Positions 39,251 through 47,805 are shown, numbered from the stretch's first letter. The stretch: DNA of 64,000 nt from Syntrophobacter sp. SbD2 (GCA_945889495.1 CAMDBU010000002.1:17984-81983), one strand, 5' to 3'. Numbers and translations: made by a program. The notes: generated by a model from the letters alone, not told the origin.

Positions 39251-40398
39251 CCAGTTCCATCAAGCCGATTCTTCCCGGCGCCGCCATCGGCGTTCTTGGC
39301 AGCGGCCAGCTGGGCCGAATGTTCGCCATCGCGGCGCGCCAGATGGGCTACCGGGTGCATACCTTTTCGCCGGAAACCGACACGCCCACCGGACAAGTTT
39401 CCGATGTCGAGATCGCGGCGTCCTACTCCGACCTCGACGCGGTGCGTAAGTTCGCTCAGGGAGTCGCCGCGGTGACTTTTGAATTCGAGAACGTGCCGGC
39501 GGTCTGCGTCGAGGCGGCGGCGGCCTTTGTGCCGGTGCGGCCGGGCGGCGGCGTGCTGCATATCACCCAGAATCGGCTGCGCGAAAAAACCTTTCTCTCC
39601 AGCAACGGGTTTCCGACCACGGTGTTTGCGCCGGTGCGCAGCCAGGCCGATCTCGCGCCGGCATTGGCGAAGACCGGCCTACCGGCGATCCTCAAGACCG
39701 CCAGCTCCGGTTACGATGGCAAGGGGCAGGCCAAGGTCGTTAGCCTCGAGGAAGCCAGCCGAGCGTTCGCCGACTGCGGTAGCCAGGAGATGATCGCCGA
39801 GGGGTTCGTCGATTTCGAATTAGAGTTCTCGGTGGTGTTGGCGCGCGGCTTGGACGGCAGCTTCGCGCACTGGGGGACGATTGAGAACCGCCACAAGCAT
39901 CATATTCTCGATCTGTCCACGGCGCCGGCGCGGATGGCGGCCGGCGCCAGCGCGCGCGCCATCGAAGTTGCCCGCGCGTTGGCGCAAAAGCTCGATCTCG
40001 TCGGCGTCCTGTGTATCGAGTTTTTCTTGACCCGCAGCGGCGAGATCTTGGTTAACGAGCTGGCGCCCCGGCCGCATAACTCCGGCCATCTGACCATCGA
40101 CGCCGCCCGCACCAGTCAGTTCGAACAGCAGCTGCGCGCAGTGTGCGGCTTGCCGCTCGGTTCGACGGAATTCGTCGCGGCTGCGGCGATGGCCAATTTA
40201 CTGGGCGATCTGTGGCACGCGGGCGAGCCCGATTGGGCGGCCGCCTGCGCGCTGCCTGATGTCAAACTCCATCTCTACGGCAAAGTCGAGCCCCGCCCAG
40301 GACGCAAAATGGGCCACTTGACGGCGCTGGCGGCGTCGCCTGAACTGGCCGCGCAAACCGTGCTGTTGGCGCGGCAAAAATTATCGACGAGAGCTTAG
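39247..40398 (+). CDS. purK: N5-carboxyaminoimidazole ribonucleotide synthase
   Basis: An ATP-grasp enzyme making N5-CAIR from AIR and bicarbonate, the step before PurE. GTG at 39247 overlaps the purE stop (GTGA) and gives 383 residues beginning just before [23 protein letters not shown]. The track ORF extends back into purE out of frame with any homology. [25 protein letters not shown] and [15 protein letters not shown] are diagnostic. Confidence 0.97.
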   Translation: MTSSIKPILPGAAIGVLGSGQLGRMFAIAARQMGYRVHTFSPETDTPTGQVSDVEIAASYSDLDAVRKFAQGVAAVTFEFENVPAVCVEAAAAFVPVRPGGGVLHITQNRLREKTFLSSNGFPTTVFAPVRSQADLAPALAKTGLPAILKTASSGYDGKGQAKVVSLEEASRAFADCGSQEMIAEGFVDFELEFSVVLARGLDGSFAHWGTIENRHKHHILDLSTAPARMAAGASARAIEVARALAQKLDLVGVLCIEFFLTRSGEILVNELAPRPHNSGHLTIDAARTSQFEQQLRAVCGLPLGSTEFVAAAAMANLLGDLWHAGEPDWAAACALPDVKLHLYGKVEPRPGRKMGHLTALAASPELAAQTVLLARQKLSTRA

Positions 40399-40440
40399 TC
40401 GAGCGGCCTGCCGGACCGGAAATGTTTGTCAATTACCGGT

Positions 40441-40674
40441 TCATTTAACAATTCCGGGAGGAGCCACCATCGACGCAACGACCAGTCCAAAGCCGATAAT
40501 CACTGCCGCCAGGATGATGGCGACCCCAAGATTGCCTTTTTTCATCTCCTCCCACTCATCGATCGGCGTGAGCCAGGTAAAAACCTTAAGCAATATCCAC
40601 AAGGACACTGCCATTGTAATGGCGCCGGTTACGCCCCAGCCAAAGGTCTTTAGATAATCAAGTAATAGTTCCAT
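40441..40674 (-). CDS. DUF350 family small membrane protein
   Basis: A 77-residue protein with two hydrophobic helices (about 12-32 and 49-70) joined by the polar loop TPIDEWEEMKKGN. The pattern TPxDEWxxIKxGN is characteristic of DUF350 (UPF0719) membrane proteins, whose function is not known. Most relatives have two such repeats; this is a single-unit form. It stands on the opposite strand to purEK and upstream of nothing obvious. Confidence 0.8.
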   Translation of the reverse strand: MELLLDYLKTFGWGVTGAITMAVSLWILLKVFTWLTPIDEWEEMKKGNLGVAIILAAVIIGFGLVVASMVAPPGIVK

Positions 40675-40766
40675 GGTTCTCCGTTGAATAGCTCAAGATT
40701 AATCCTCATCTGAGGTTTAATGGGTTGGTTTTCTGCGCGCCGATCCGCAGCTCCGTCTTCTACGGG

Positions 40767-41714
40767 CTAATTTTCTTGCGCGGTTGTTTCCCGATGCCGA
40801 ACTATTTCGACCGAACATTGAGCGCGCGCTGCTACTGCGGTGGACACGCCGCCGAGCAAAATGCGTTCAAGCCGTCTGAGACCTCGGGCTCCGAGAAAGA
40901 TACAATCCGATTTTAGTCGCTCCGCTTCTTCAATTAGAACCTCCTTGGGCGCACCGTTCTTGACGATTGTCGATACCCTAAGCCCGCTAGCTTGTAGCTT
41001 CGCGGTTGCAGTCGCCAGAATGTTTTCGATCCATATCCGCTCGTCTTCGAAGCCATCTTCGGTCCAATCCAAGGCTGTCGAGACGGCTTGATCTAAGACG
41101 GCAACCAAATGCGCGTTGGTGTCGGGCGGCCATATTCGGCGCGCGACTGCGTCGACGGCAAGCGCCGCATTGGGAGAGCCGTCAACGCCGATGAGAATTT
41201 GCCCTGAAGGCAAATCCTGACCGCGCCGGCTACGCGCGATTCGCACGGAGCCGTGCGCTTCGGTCAGTACCGTTTGTGAAACGCTGCCAAGAAATAGTTG
41301 GCCGAGCGCCGAGCGATTGTGAGAACCCAAGACGATCAGATCCGGTTTCCATTCATCGGCTTTCTCGACGATTGCCCACGCGGGTGAGTGGCCGCAGACC
41401 TCGGTCCCCACTGTCCATGAGGGAAACTGTGTGTGCAGCCTGGTACTGGCGTTGGCCGCCCAACCGCGTGCTTCTTCTAAAGCATGGGACACCTGTTCGA
41501 GCCTCTGCTGCACTGCGCTCGAAGCATGCCCAGGCATAGCCGCCGCAGCGTCTGAACCTTTTGCCGCTGCCGTGGGGGGCACGAATATGTCGGCGACGCT
41601 AATGACGATTGCGTCGGTCTCGGCTGGCAGCCCGGCACGCAGCAGATCGTCCAGCGCCGTCTCGGCCGAAGTGGAACCGTCATAGGCAAGTAACAATTTT
41701 AGGTTTTTGTTCAT
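40767..41714 (-). CDS. tandem universal stress protein (two UspA domains)
   Basis: A 315-residue protein with two Usp domains: residues 1-150 (KLLLAYDGSTSAETALDDLLRAG and LGSHNRSALGQLFLGSVSQTVLTEA) and 165-305 (QILIGVDGSPNAALAVDAVARR and LGARGLRRLERILLGGVSTAVAARA). The G-x2-G-x9-G-S/T nucleotide-binding pattern is visible in both halves (LGSHNRS..LGSVSQT; LGARGLRR..LGGVSTA). It probably responds to stress or energy state. Neighbours TerC and DUF350 also suit a membrane-stress context. Confidence 0.92.
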   Translation of the reverse strand: MNKNLKLLLAYDGSTSAETALDDLLRAGLPAETDAIVISVADIFVPPTAAAKGSDAAAAMPGHASSAVQQRLEQVSHALEEARGWAANASTRLHTQFPSWTVGTEVCGHSPAWAIVEKADEWKPDLIVLGSHNRSALGQLFLGSVSQTVLTEAHGSVRIARSRRGQDLPSGQILIGVDGSPNAALAVDAVARRIWPPDTNAHLVAVLDQAVSTALDWTEDGFEDERIWIENILATATAKLQASGLRVSTIVKNGAPKEVLIEEAERLKSDCIFLGARGLRRLERILLGGVSTAVAARAQCSVEIVRHRETTAQEN

Positions 41715-41776
41715 AACCGTTGCTCCTTAAAGAAAACCGTCGCGGGTCTTGGAGGGCGAGCTTTCCAATATCAAAC

Positions 41777-42766
41777 TCAGGGCTCGCCAAGCGGGTTGGC
41801 CGGCTCCTTAATTGGAACATGGCCGGGATTGAGGTCAGCGGTTCCGGCCGCCGCAGATTTCGGTTTCACCAGGGAAACGAGAATTGAGACCGCCAGTATT
41901 CCCGCCACCACCGCCAGCGACACACCGATGGGAATCTTATAGAAATCGACGATCATCATCTTGAAGCCGACGAAGCATAGGACGAAGGCGAGCCCGACCT
42001 TCAGGTAGCGGAACATTTCCAAAATTCCCGCCAGGAGAAAGTAAAGCGCGCGCAGACCCAAGATGGCGAAAATGTTGGACGTATAAACGATGAAGGGGTC
42101 GAGGGTGATGGCGAAGATCGCCGGGATCGAGTCGACGGCGAAGATCACGTCGGTGGTCTCGATCACCAGCAGTACCACCAACAGCGGCGTGGCCCAGGTG
42201 CGGCCATCGACACGGACAAAAAAATGTTGCCCTTGGTAGTCTTTGGTAATCGGCATCCAGCGGCGCAGCAAAGCGACGGCGGGATTTTTCTCCGGCTCGA
42301 TTTTTTCGTCGCCGGCGAAAAACATCTTGATGCCGGTGAAAATCAAGAAGGCGCCGAATATGTATATGATCCAGTGAAACGCGGCCAGTAGGGCGGCGCC
42401 GGCGGCGATAAATATCGCCCGCATGACCAGGGCGCCGAGGATACCCCAGAAGAGAATCCGATGCTGATACATCGGCGGCACGGCAAAGTAGGAAAAGATC
42501 ATGATGAAAACAAAGATGTTATCGACGCTGAGGGACTTCTCGATCAGATAGCCGGCGAGAAACTCCAGGGCTTTCTCCGAGCCCCATAGGTAGTAAATCC
42601 CCAAGTTAAAGAGCAGCGCCAGCGATATCCAGACGACGCTCCAGGTGAAAGCCTCGCGCAGTGAAACCTGGTGCGCTTTGCGGTGGAACACCAGCAGGTC
42701 GAGGGCGAGCATGCCCAGGACAAAGGCGTTGAAAACGATCCACAATAACAAATTGTCGGAGGTCAT
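41777..42766 (-). CDS. TerC family integral membrane protein (Alx-like)
   Basis: A 329-residue protein with seven to nine membrane helices and the acidic TerC motifs LDLLVFHRKAH, EKSLSVDNIFVFIMIFSYF and ETTDVIFAVDSIPAIFAIT. Family members handle metal ions: E. coli Alx and related proteins are linked to manganese export, TerC to tellurite resistance. The start overlaps the stop of the upstream membrane-protein gene (ATGA), so the pair is one transcription unit. No yybP-ykoY riboswitch could be recognised ahead of the pair. Confidence 0.93.
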   Translation of the reverse strand: MTSDNLLLWIVFNAFVLGMLALDLLVFHRKAHQVSLREAFTWSVVWISLALLFNLGIYYLWGSEKALEFLAGYLIEKSLSVDNIFVFIMIFSYFAVPPMYQHRILFWGILGALVMRAIFIAAGAALLAAFHWIIYIFGAFLIFTGIKMFFAGDEKIEPEKNPAVALLRRWMPITKDYQGQHFFVRVDGRTWATPLLVVLLVIETTDVIFAVDSIPAIFAITLDPFIVYTSNIFAILGLRALYFLLAGILEMFRYLKVGLAFVLCFVGFKMMIVDFYKIPIGVSLAVVAGILAVSILVSLVKPKSAAAGTADLNPGHVPIKEPANPLGEP

Positions 42767-43176
42767 AGGGTTTCCTTGGAGGGCAACGCGCGATAAAAAT
42801 AAACCAGGGCAACCAGCCCGAGAATGACCATCAAGCTAGCCGGGATAACGTCCCCGGTTACGATCAAATGACAGGCGAATAGCGCGGTAATCAGGAGAGT
42901 TAGAAAAGGCGCAAAAACTAAAGCTAGGTCTTTGCGTCGGAACAGGCCGTAGCCGCCTGCCAGTAACCCAAGCCCGCAGACGCCTGTAGCGATAGCCAAT
43001 GCCATGCTGGCGCTGTCATCCTCGGAGTCGGTGTCGCTAATCGCGATAATTCCGTCGCCCAGCATCAAGAGCCCAAATAGCGAGATCAGTAGGGCCGGCG
43101 TAGCCATTGCCGTAACTGGGTTATGGGTTTTCGCATGGGTTCCTAAATCGGACCTTCGATAGGCTGTATTGAACAT
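42763..43176 (-). CDS. hypothetical membrane protein upstream of terC
   Basis: A 137-residue protein with four hydrophobic stretches (about 25-45, 56-75, 83-102 and 108-130). No conserved family is certain, although the layout resembles DUF308/HdeD-type proteins. An acidic loop SDTDSEDDSAS lies between helices 1 and 2. It overlaps the TerC gene by four bases and is probably co-expressed and co-located with it in the inner membrane. The start may be the later ATG at 'MATPALLISL'. Confidence 0.7.
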   Translation of the reverse strand: MFNTAYRRSDLGTHAKTHNPVTAMATPALLISLFGLLMLGDGIIAISDTDSEDDSASMALAIATGVCGLGLLAGGYGLFRRKDLALVFAPFLTLLITALFACHLIVTGDVIPASLMVILGLVALVYFYRALPSKETL

Positions 43177-43249
43177 GGTTCGGCGCCTCCTTAGATTGCG
43201 AGTTTGCGATCGCGAGTCGCGCTGTAAAAGCTCTCTGACAACGATCCAC

Positions 43250-43675
43250 TCATGCTCTTAATCGGACATGTTTGTGGTGGATCCCGCCTAGATTGGGTAG
43301 GGGGCGCAGCGTTGGGTTGGTGCAATCGCCACGGGCCGGGATCCACCGGTTCAGTCCTGCCCTCAGGTAACTGGGGTCGATGCCGAGCGCATCGCAGATA
43401 TTGCGAAAAGAAAATATCCACTCGCTGTCATCGGCGGCATTGAGCCAATTTTTTGCGTCGCGAAAATCGCGCCGCTGGCGGCTTGAGGCGTGCCGTGGAT
43501 CTATGGTCAAACAGGCGACAACTTCTTCTAACACCGCCGCCAACAAGCGCCGCTCAGGGTCGCTATGATGGCTATTTCGCAGGGCGGAATAATAACGCTC
43601 CGGCAGCGACGTGTCGGACTCGAACAATTTGCCGATCTCTTGAGGTGCGTAGGGCCTGGGTGCGAAACTCATCAT
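43250..43675 (-). CDS. conserved hypothetical protein
   Basis: A 141-residue soluble protein. The middle SSRQRRDFRDAKNWLNAADDSEWIFSFRNICDALGIDPSYLRAGLNRW is a pattern I recall from uncharacterised deltaproteobacterial proteins, often on stress-related or regulatory transcripts. The second half looks like a small helical, possibly DNA-binding, module. No function can be given. It is divergent from the NhaR-like regulator with about 100 bases between the coding regions. Confidence 0.7.
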   Translation of the reverse strand: MMSFAPRPYAPQEIGKLFESDTSLPERYYSALRNSHHSDPERRLLAAVLEEVVACLTIDPRHASSRQRRDFRDAKNWLNAADDSEWIFSFRNICDALGIDPSYLRAGLNRWIPARGDCTNPTLRPLPNLGGIHHKHVRLRA

Positions 43676-43778
43676 AGTCCACTCCGTTGAGTCCGGACAA
43701 CATACAGCGGGTTCTCTTTTTAGACTAATTCATAATACTTGAATGATCGATAGAAAAAACCGAATTAGGATGCAACCT

Positions 43779-44678
43779 ATGGAATGGTTCAACTACCATC
43801 ATCTTTTGTATTTCTGGACGGTGGCGCGGATCGGCAGCGTGTCGCGCGCCGGTGAAGAGTCGGGCCTCACCCAAGCGACGGTAAGCGCGCAGTTGAAGTC
43901 CCTCGAAAGCGCATTGGACGAAAAGCTCTTTCGACGATATGGGCGTAAGCTGGTTTTGACTGAAACCGGCAAATTGGTGTTTCGTTACGCCGAGGAAATC
44001 TTCTCCCTAGGTCAGGAGATGATGGGCACGCTCAAGGGGCGGCCCGCCGGCCGGCTGGCCCAGCTGACGGTGGGAGTTGCCGACGTGTTGCCCAAGCTCG
44101 TCGCTTTTCAACTCATCGAACCGGCACTCACACTAAAGGACGCCTATTGCATTGTCTGCCGGGAAGGCACCAACGAAGAACTCTTGCCGGCGTTGGCGCG
44201 GCACGATGTCGATGTGGTGTTGACCGATTCGCCGATCGACCCAGCGCTCAATGTCAAAGCGTTCAATCACCTGCTTGGCGAATGTGGCATGGTGCTGTTT
44301 GGCGCTCCCAAGCTGGCGGCACAATACCGCCGCGGCTTCCCAGGTTCCCTCGACGGCGCGCCCTTTTTGATGCCGACACGAAACACCACGGCGCGCCGCT
44401 CATTGGATCAGTGGTTCGACGGTAAGAATATCGTTCCCCGTATCGTCGCGGAGTTCGAAGACAGCGCTTTGTTGAAAGTGTTCGGCCAACGCGGCCTGGG
44501 CTTATTCTTCGCGCCCTCCGTGATCGCCGCGGAGGTGCAAAAACAGTACACGGTCAATATCGTCGGCAACCTCGACGATGTGCGAGAGCGGTTCTACGCA
44601 ATTTCTCTGGACCGCAAACTAAAACATCCGGCGGTGGTGGCGATTTCGGCGGCGGCCAAAGCACGTCTCGGCGGTTGA
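43779..44678 (+). CDS. LysR family regulator, NhaR-like
   Basis: A LysR-type transcription factor of 299 residues from the preferred ATG at 43779 (MEWFNYHHLLYFWTVARIGSVSRAGEESGLTQATVSAQLK). This N-terminus is that of NhaR, the activator of Na+/H+ antiporter and stress genes; AGGA lies eight bases upstream. The track start at 43743 adds 12 residues. The effector domain (RLAQLTVGVADVLPKLVAFQLIEP) is complete. Possible targets are the nearby membrane-stress genes or the CPA2 antiporter 9 kb away, but nothing in the sequence proves this. Confidence 0.9.
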   Translation: MEWFNYHHLLYFWTVARIGSVSRAGEESGLTQATVSAQLKSLESALDEKLFRRYGRKLVLTETGKLVFRYAEEIFSLGQEMMGTLKGRPAGRLAQLTVGVADVLPKLVAFQLIEPALTLKDAYCIVCREGTNEELLPALARHDVDVVLTDSPIDPALNVKAFNHLLGECGMVLFGAPKLAAQYRRGFPGSLDGAPFLMPTRNTTARRSLDQWFDGKNIVPRIVAEFEDSALLKVFGQRGLGLFFAPSVIAAEVQKQYTVNIVGNLDDVRERFYAISLDRKLKHPAVVAISAAAKARLGG

Positions 44679-44840
44679 AAGGCTAATGTGTTGATTGCTT
44701 CGCTGTGCGCTCTTGGGCTGACCTCTGCCGGCGATCTTCCACCCATGCCTTGCTCAAGGAATTTTTCGAGCGCGCAACGGACATGTTGTTTCAAATCGAC
44801 TGTCGTCACGTCAGCCATCCATTGCCTGCTCTTGCACAAA

Positions 44841-44882
44841 ATAAAAAAAGGCCAGCTTCTCCCTCACGGGATCAACTGGCCT
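44841..44882 (-). terminator. rho-independent terminator, minus strand
   Basis: On the minus strand AGGCCAG pairs with CTGGCCT around a 20-base loop, followed by TTTTTTTATTTT. It would end the transcript of the small membrane protein gene or of an RNA lying between 44883 and 45120. Confidence 0.7.
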
Positions 44883-45120
44883 GCCGATGAGCAAGCCGCC
44901 AGGCAAAAGGCAACTTCCTCCCCGGCCTACCGGCGATTAATCCAAGAAATCGATCCTGGTTCGAAACTACCTGTCCAATCCTAGCTCAGGCCGACGAGCA
45001 AACGGCGACCTGCGGGCTTGACCTTGTGCCGCTGGCAGACTGCGGGAAACGGTTCCCCAGAAAAGCGCACGGATATCGCACTTTTCTGCAGAGACAGCCG
45101 CAATGGCTGGCCAGACGGCC
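44883..45120. other. structured intergenic region, possible non-coding RNA
   Basis: No credible ORF. Two neighbouring hairpins are visible: GGGAA-ACGG-TTCCC (45044-45057) and CAGAAAAG...CTTTTCTG (45058-45088). A direct imperfect repeat GCCGATGAGCAAGCCG / GCCGACGAGCAAACGG occurs about 110 bases apart. With the terminator at 44841-44882 this could be a minus-strand structured RNA or a long 3' UTR of the 52-residue gene. I recognise no Rfam class. Confidence 0.35.
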
Positions 45121-45279
45121 TCAGAATTTCTTGGTGGCCTTGCCAATTAAGGCGATGCCAGCGAGTAGACCGATCGTAGCGAGGAGACCTAATCCAGGAA
45201 ATTCGCGAACGTTGTAGAGACCAAAAGCGCCCACCGCGATGAGGAGCACGCCGCCGATAATATAAGTCGTCGAGTTCAT
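45121..45279 (-). CDS. small two-helix membrane protein (52 aa, not in ORF track)
   Basis: A short ORF starting ATG at 45279 with a strong GGGAGG ribosome-binding site eight bases upstream and ending TGA at 45121. The product begins MNSTTYIIGGVLLIAVGAFG and has two hydrophobic segments (about 6-20 and 28-44) with a Lys-rich end (KATKKF). It resembles the many tiny DUF3185-like membrane proteins. It is bounded by terminators on both sides (45328-45367 upstream, 44841-44882 downstream), so it forms its own unit. Confidence 0.65.
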   Translation of the reverse strand: MNSTTYIIGGVLLIAVGAFGLYNVREFPGLGLLATIGLLAGIALIGKATKKF

Positions 45280-45327
45280 GTCCTAAACCTCCCTTGTTTA
45301 TTTGCGTCTGTGGCGAAAGATCGAGCC

Positions 45328-45367
45328 AAAAAAAAGGCCGACCGAAATTTTGGTTTTCTGGTCGGCC
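45328..45367 (-). terminator. rho-independent terminator after DUF2294 gene
   Basis: On the minus strand GGCCGACC/GGTCGGCC pair around a 16-base loop, followed by eight T. It lies about 90 bases after the DUF2294 stop. Confidence 0.85.
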
Positions 45368-45454
45368 CATTTCCTAACTGGTTAGGTTCGTTTCAAACTA
45401 ACCCTTCGGGAAATCGTCAGACTGCGCCACTTATAGAAACGGCGCGGTCGATTG

Positions 45455-45832
45455 TCAAGAGTCTTGTTTGCCGAGGAAGTTTTTCTCTAAGTTGTTTTCC
45501 AAGGCAAAGACAAACACCCGTTCGCCGCTCTCGGTGCTGATGTCGGTATGCAGATCGATAATCTTCGTGCCAGTGATATCGCCAATGACCTGATACAAAA
45601 GCGGCCGGGCTTTGTCGATCAGAGTTGCACGCATTTTCTTGACCAGTTCTTTGCCGTCGGTAGACTGGCTCAACTGTTCTTCGGCCGGGGTTAAAACGCC
45701 TTTAAGACGAACGATAACCAGGTCCTCGACGATAAAAGTGCGGGTCTCTTTCGGGCCGCGGCCCATGTAGTCGATCTCGAACTGAACGATGGCGCGGCTA
45801 ATGGCTGCTTCGATTTCGCCTTTGGTTTTCAT
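45455..45832 (-). CDS. DUF2294 family protein
   Basis: A 125-residue protein matching the DUF2294 pattern: KTKGEIEAAISRAIVQFEIDYMGRGPKETRTFIVEDLVIVRLKGVLTPAEEQL and the C-terminal LHTDISTESGERVFVFALENNLE. The family is widespread and uncharacterised; members are small cytosolic proteins sometimes near bicarbonate or ion transporters. A clear terminator follows. The gene is 59 bases downstream of the selenoprotein gene on the same strand. Confidence 0.85.
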   Translation of the reverse strand: MKTKGEIEAAISRAIVQFEIDYMGRGPKETRTFIVEDLVIVRLKGVLTPAEEQLSQSTDGKELVKKMRATLIDKARPLLYQVIGDITGTKIIDLHTDISTESGERVFVFALENNLEKNFLGKQDS

Positions 45833-45891
45833 CGGCTCGCGGGGATGGATGGAGAAACGGCGTTGGGCGCTCGATATGCGCCAGGGTTTGC

Positions 45892-46239
45892 TTACAGAAG
45901 CTCTTTGACTTCCGCTTCCTTGAAGCCGGTTAACTTTTTCTTGCCCTTGATGAATACCGGCCGCTTCAACAGGTTGGCATCTTTCAACATGAGTTTAATA
46001 GCCTCATCCTTGCTCGGCGGCTTCTGTTTCATGTTCTTTTCTTTGTAAAGCGCCGTGCGCGTGCTGAGAAACAGTTCGATGGGGCTGTCGCCGATAATCT
46101 CGCGCAGCTCCTTCTCGGTGAAGGGCGTCTTGCCGTATTCTCTTTCTTCGAAGTCGACTTTCTTTGCTTGCAAGAAACTTCTTGCTTTACGGCAAGTGGT
46201 TCAGGTGGCTTTGTAGATGAAGCGTAGTTTGTCGGCCAT
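45892..46239 (-). CDS. ArsC/Spx-like thioredoxin-fold protein with in-frame TGA (putative selenoprotein, UxxC)
   Basis: The track begins at TTG 46173, after the redox motif. Reading upstream in the same frame gives ATG 46239 preceded by GGGAG, then MADKLRFIYKAT-TGA-TTCRKARSFLQAKKVDFEER. In ArsC/Spx relatives this position holds CxxC (as in CTSCRKA), so the TGA at 46201-46203 replaces the first Cys and would give UxxC. The rest follows the family: DFEEREYGKTPFTEKELREII, LLKRPVFIKGKK and GFKEAEVKELL. A small hairpin follows the TGA at the distance expected of a bacterial SECIS. Sec-containing ArsC-like proteins have been reported from bacterial selenoproteomes. The product has 115 residues and is probably a thiol oxidoreductase. 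No sel genes are in the window. Confidence 0.8.
46170..46203 (-). promoter_or_regulatory. SECIS-like element downstream of UGA
   Basis: In the mRNA the UGA is followed, 15 bases later, by GCAAGA-AGUU-UCUUGC. This is a perfect six-base stem with a four-base loop that has G in its second position and begins 22 bases after UGA. This fits the published bacterial SECIS consensus (small apical loop, G in the first two loop bases, about 16-37 bases from UGA). Confidence 0.7.
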
Positions 46240-46264
46240 GGCGGGCTCCCGGAGGAATTGGCGT

Positions 46265-46333
46265 GATGGAGTGGTGGGCTTGAATCCGAATCCGAAACCC
46301 ATCACTCCATCATTCCATTACTCCAACACTCCA
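46265..46333. repeat. inverted repeat of ACTCCA words, second copy
   Basis: GATGGAGTGGTGGGCTT pairs with AACCCATCACTCCATC; further ATTCCATTACTCCAACACTC words follow. It is related to 18614-18694. It lies between the UbiD gene and the selenoprotein gene, in the latter's leader. Confidence 0.75.
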
Positions 46334-46343
46334 GTCGGTTTTC

Positions 46344-47726
46344 CTATTTAAAGAACTTCGCCACGCGCGCGAAGGCATCGGCTTCGACTTCGTTGCGCAC
46401 CGGCCATTCGGATTTCGACTTGAGCGGGATGGTGGCGTCAATGATCGCCACGGCGTCGCCCAGCCAGCCGCGGAAGCTTTGCACTTCGCGGATAATCTCG
46501 ATGTCCTTGTCCCAATGGACCCGGGTGGCCACCGCCCACATGACTTCCCGTTCGTTAAATACGTCAATATCGTCGTCGACGATCACCGCCAACTTCAGGT
46601 TGGGCATTTCAACGAAGGCCTGCATGCCGGCTTTGTTGGGCTCGTTCTCGAATTCCTTCTTGATCGAGATGTAGCAAATGCAGCGGCCGCAGCCCGAGGC
46701 AGCTAAATGAATGCCTTTGATGCCCGGGACATTTTTCTTGATGACGTTGTAGGTGCTGCCTTCCTTGGGCACCGAGCCCAGGTTCCAGTGATCCATGTGG
46801 CCGGGCCAGAAGTCCTCGACGATGCCGCCGCGGCGATGGGTGATGGCGGTGACTTCGATGACCGGCACGTCCATTTTCGGTTGCGCGTAGCCGAGAATTT
46901 CTCCGAAGGGGTTTTGCTCCTTGCGCACGCCGGGGAGAATCTCGCCTTCGATGATCACTTCGGCGTCGGCCGGCACCATGAACTTATCGCCCCAGGTGGT
47001 CGACGGGGTGACCCGCAGCGGTTCTTTCAAGAATGCCGAGGCGGTCAGATAGTCGTTGTTGCCCATGGCGGTCATGGCGCAAGACGACAGATAAAATGCC
47101 GGATGGTGGCCGAGGATGACGATCACCGGGGCGCGGAGATTTTTTTCCTCGTACTCGCAGGCCATCGCTTCGAGATGGTGATGCTTGTGCGCCGAGAAGC
47201 TCATATGCTTGGGATCGTGAAATTTATTCTTGGTAAAGGTGATGTCGTAGTATTCCTGGTTCAACCCCTTCATGGCGCAGGTCATGGTGTGATAGGGGCC
47301 GGAGTCGCCCTTTTGATGCATTGGCATGGGCAGGACTGTCAAATCGGCTTTGTCGCCGGTCAAGACCACTTCTTTCACCGGCGCTTTGTCGGCGGGGATG
47401 ACTTCGATCTTACCCTGTTGCTGTTCCAAGCGGGCGACTTCCAGGCTCACTTCCATGGGTGACTTGATATCGCCCATGTCCAGCGAGTCGGCGATGTACT
47501 GGCGCGACACCCAGGGATTGTAGAACATCGGGAAGTCGGACTTCTTACCGTTCAATGCCGGCAGATTCTCGAACAGCACCATCTTCGGTTCGTTGCGCAC
47601 GTCGAGATGTTTCAGGTAAGCGACGGTCTCGTAATTGTTTGCGTCGATGTGATTTTTCTCACGGATCACCGCGCCTTCGCGGGTGGCGCCCTCTTTGGCG
47701 ATAAAACTCGGCAGATCTTTGGCCAT
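46344..47726 (-). CDS. UbiD family (de)carboxylase
   Basis: A 460-residue prenylated-FMN-dependent enzyme of the UbiD/Fdc superfamily, which decarboxylates or carboxylates aromatic or alpha,beta-unsaturated acids. Landmarks are the TVLPMPMHQKGDSGPYHTM region, VILGHHPAFYLSS, and EIIIEGEI-type VIIEGEILPGVRKEQNPFGEILGY, which carries the expected E...E catalytic pair. A dedicated UbiX is not in the window. Together with the aldehyde dehydrogenase and SDR genes upstream on the same strand it suggests breakdown of an aromatic or unsaturated substrate. Confidence 0.92.
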   Translation of the reverse strand: MAKDLPSFIAKEGATREGAVIREKNHIDANNYETVAYLKHLDVRNEPKMVLFENLPALNGKKSDFPMFYNPWVSRQYIADSLDMGDIKSPMEVSLEVARLEQQQGKIEVIPADKAPVKEVVLTGDKADLTVLPMPMHQKGDSGPYHTMTCAMKGLNQEYYDITFTKNKFHDPKHMSFSAHKHHHLEAMACEYEEKNLRAPVIVILGHHPAFYLSSCAMTAMGNNDYLTASAFLKEPLRVTPSTTWGDKFMVPADAEVIIEGEILPGVRKEQNPFGEILGYAQPKMDVPVIEVTAITHRRGGIVEDFWPGHMDHWNLGSVPKEGSTYNVIKKNVPGIKGIHLAASGCGRCICYISIKKEFENEPNKAGMQAFVEMPNLKLAVIVDDDIDVFNEREVMWAVATRVHWDKDIEIIREVQSFRGWLGDAVAIIDATIPLKSKSEWPVRNEVEADAFARVAKFFK

Positions 47727-47805
47727 GGAATCTCTCCTCTAAATTTATTTACCGGGGGAAAGTATCACTTCTACTTAAAGGAATCGCCGCGTGAGTGCAA
47801 GCCAG

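Noticed and set aside
43177-43249. yybP-ykoY (manganese) riboswitch upstream of the TerC pair
   Set aside because: The gap is too short and shows none of the conserved core I can recall.
44688-44984. 98-aa plus-strand ORF after the NhaR-like gene
   Set aside because: Composition is not protein-like, no SD, and it runs through a minus-strand terminator hairpin; better explained as non-coding.
44940-44985. tRNA-like T-loop GGTTCGAAACTACC
   Set aside because: The flanking bases do not pair as a T stem and no acceptor or anticodon arm is present.
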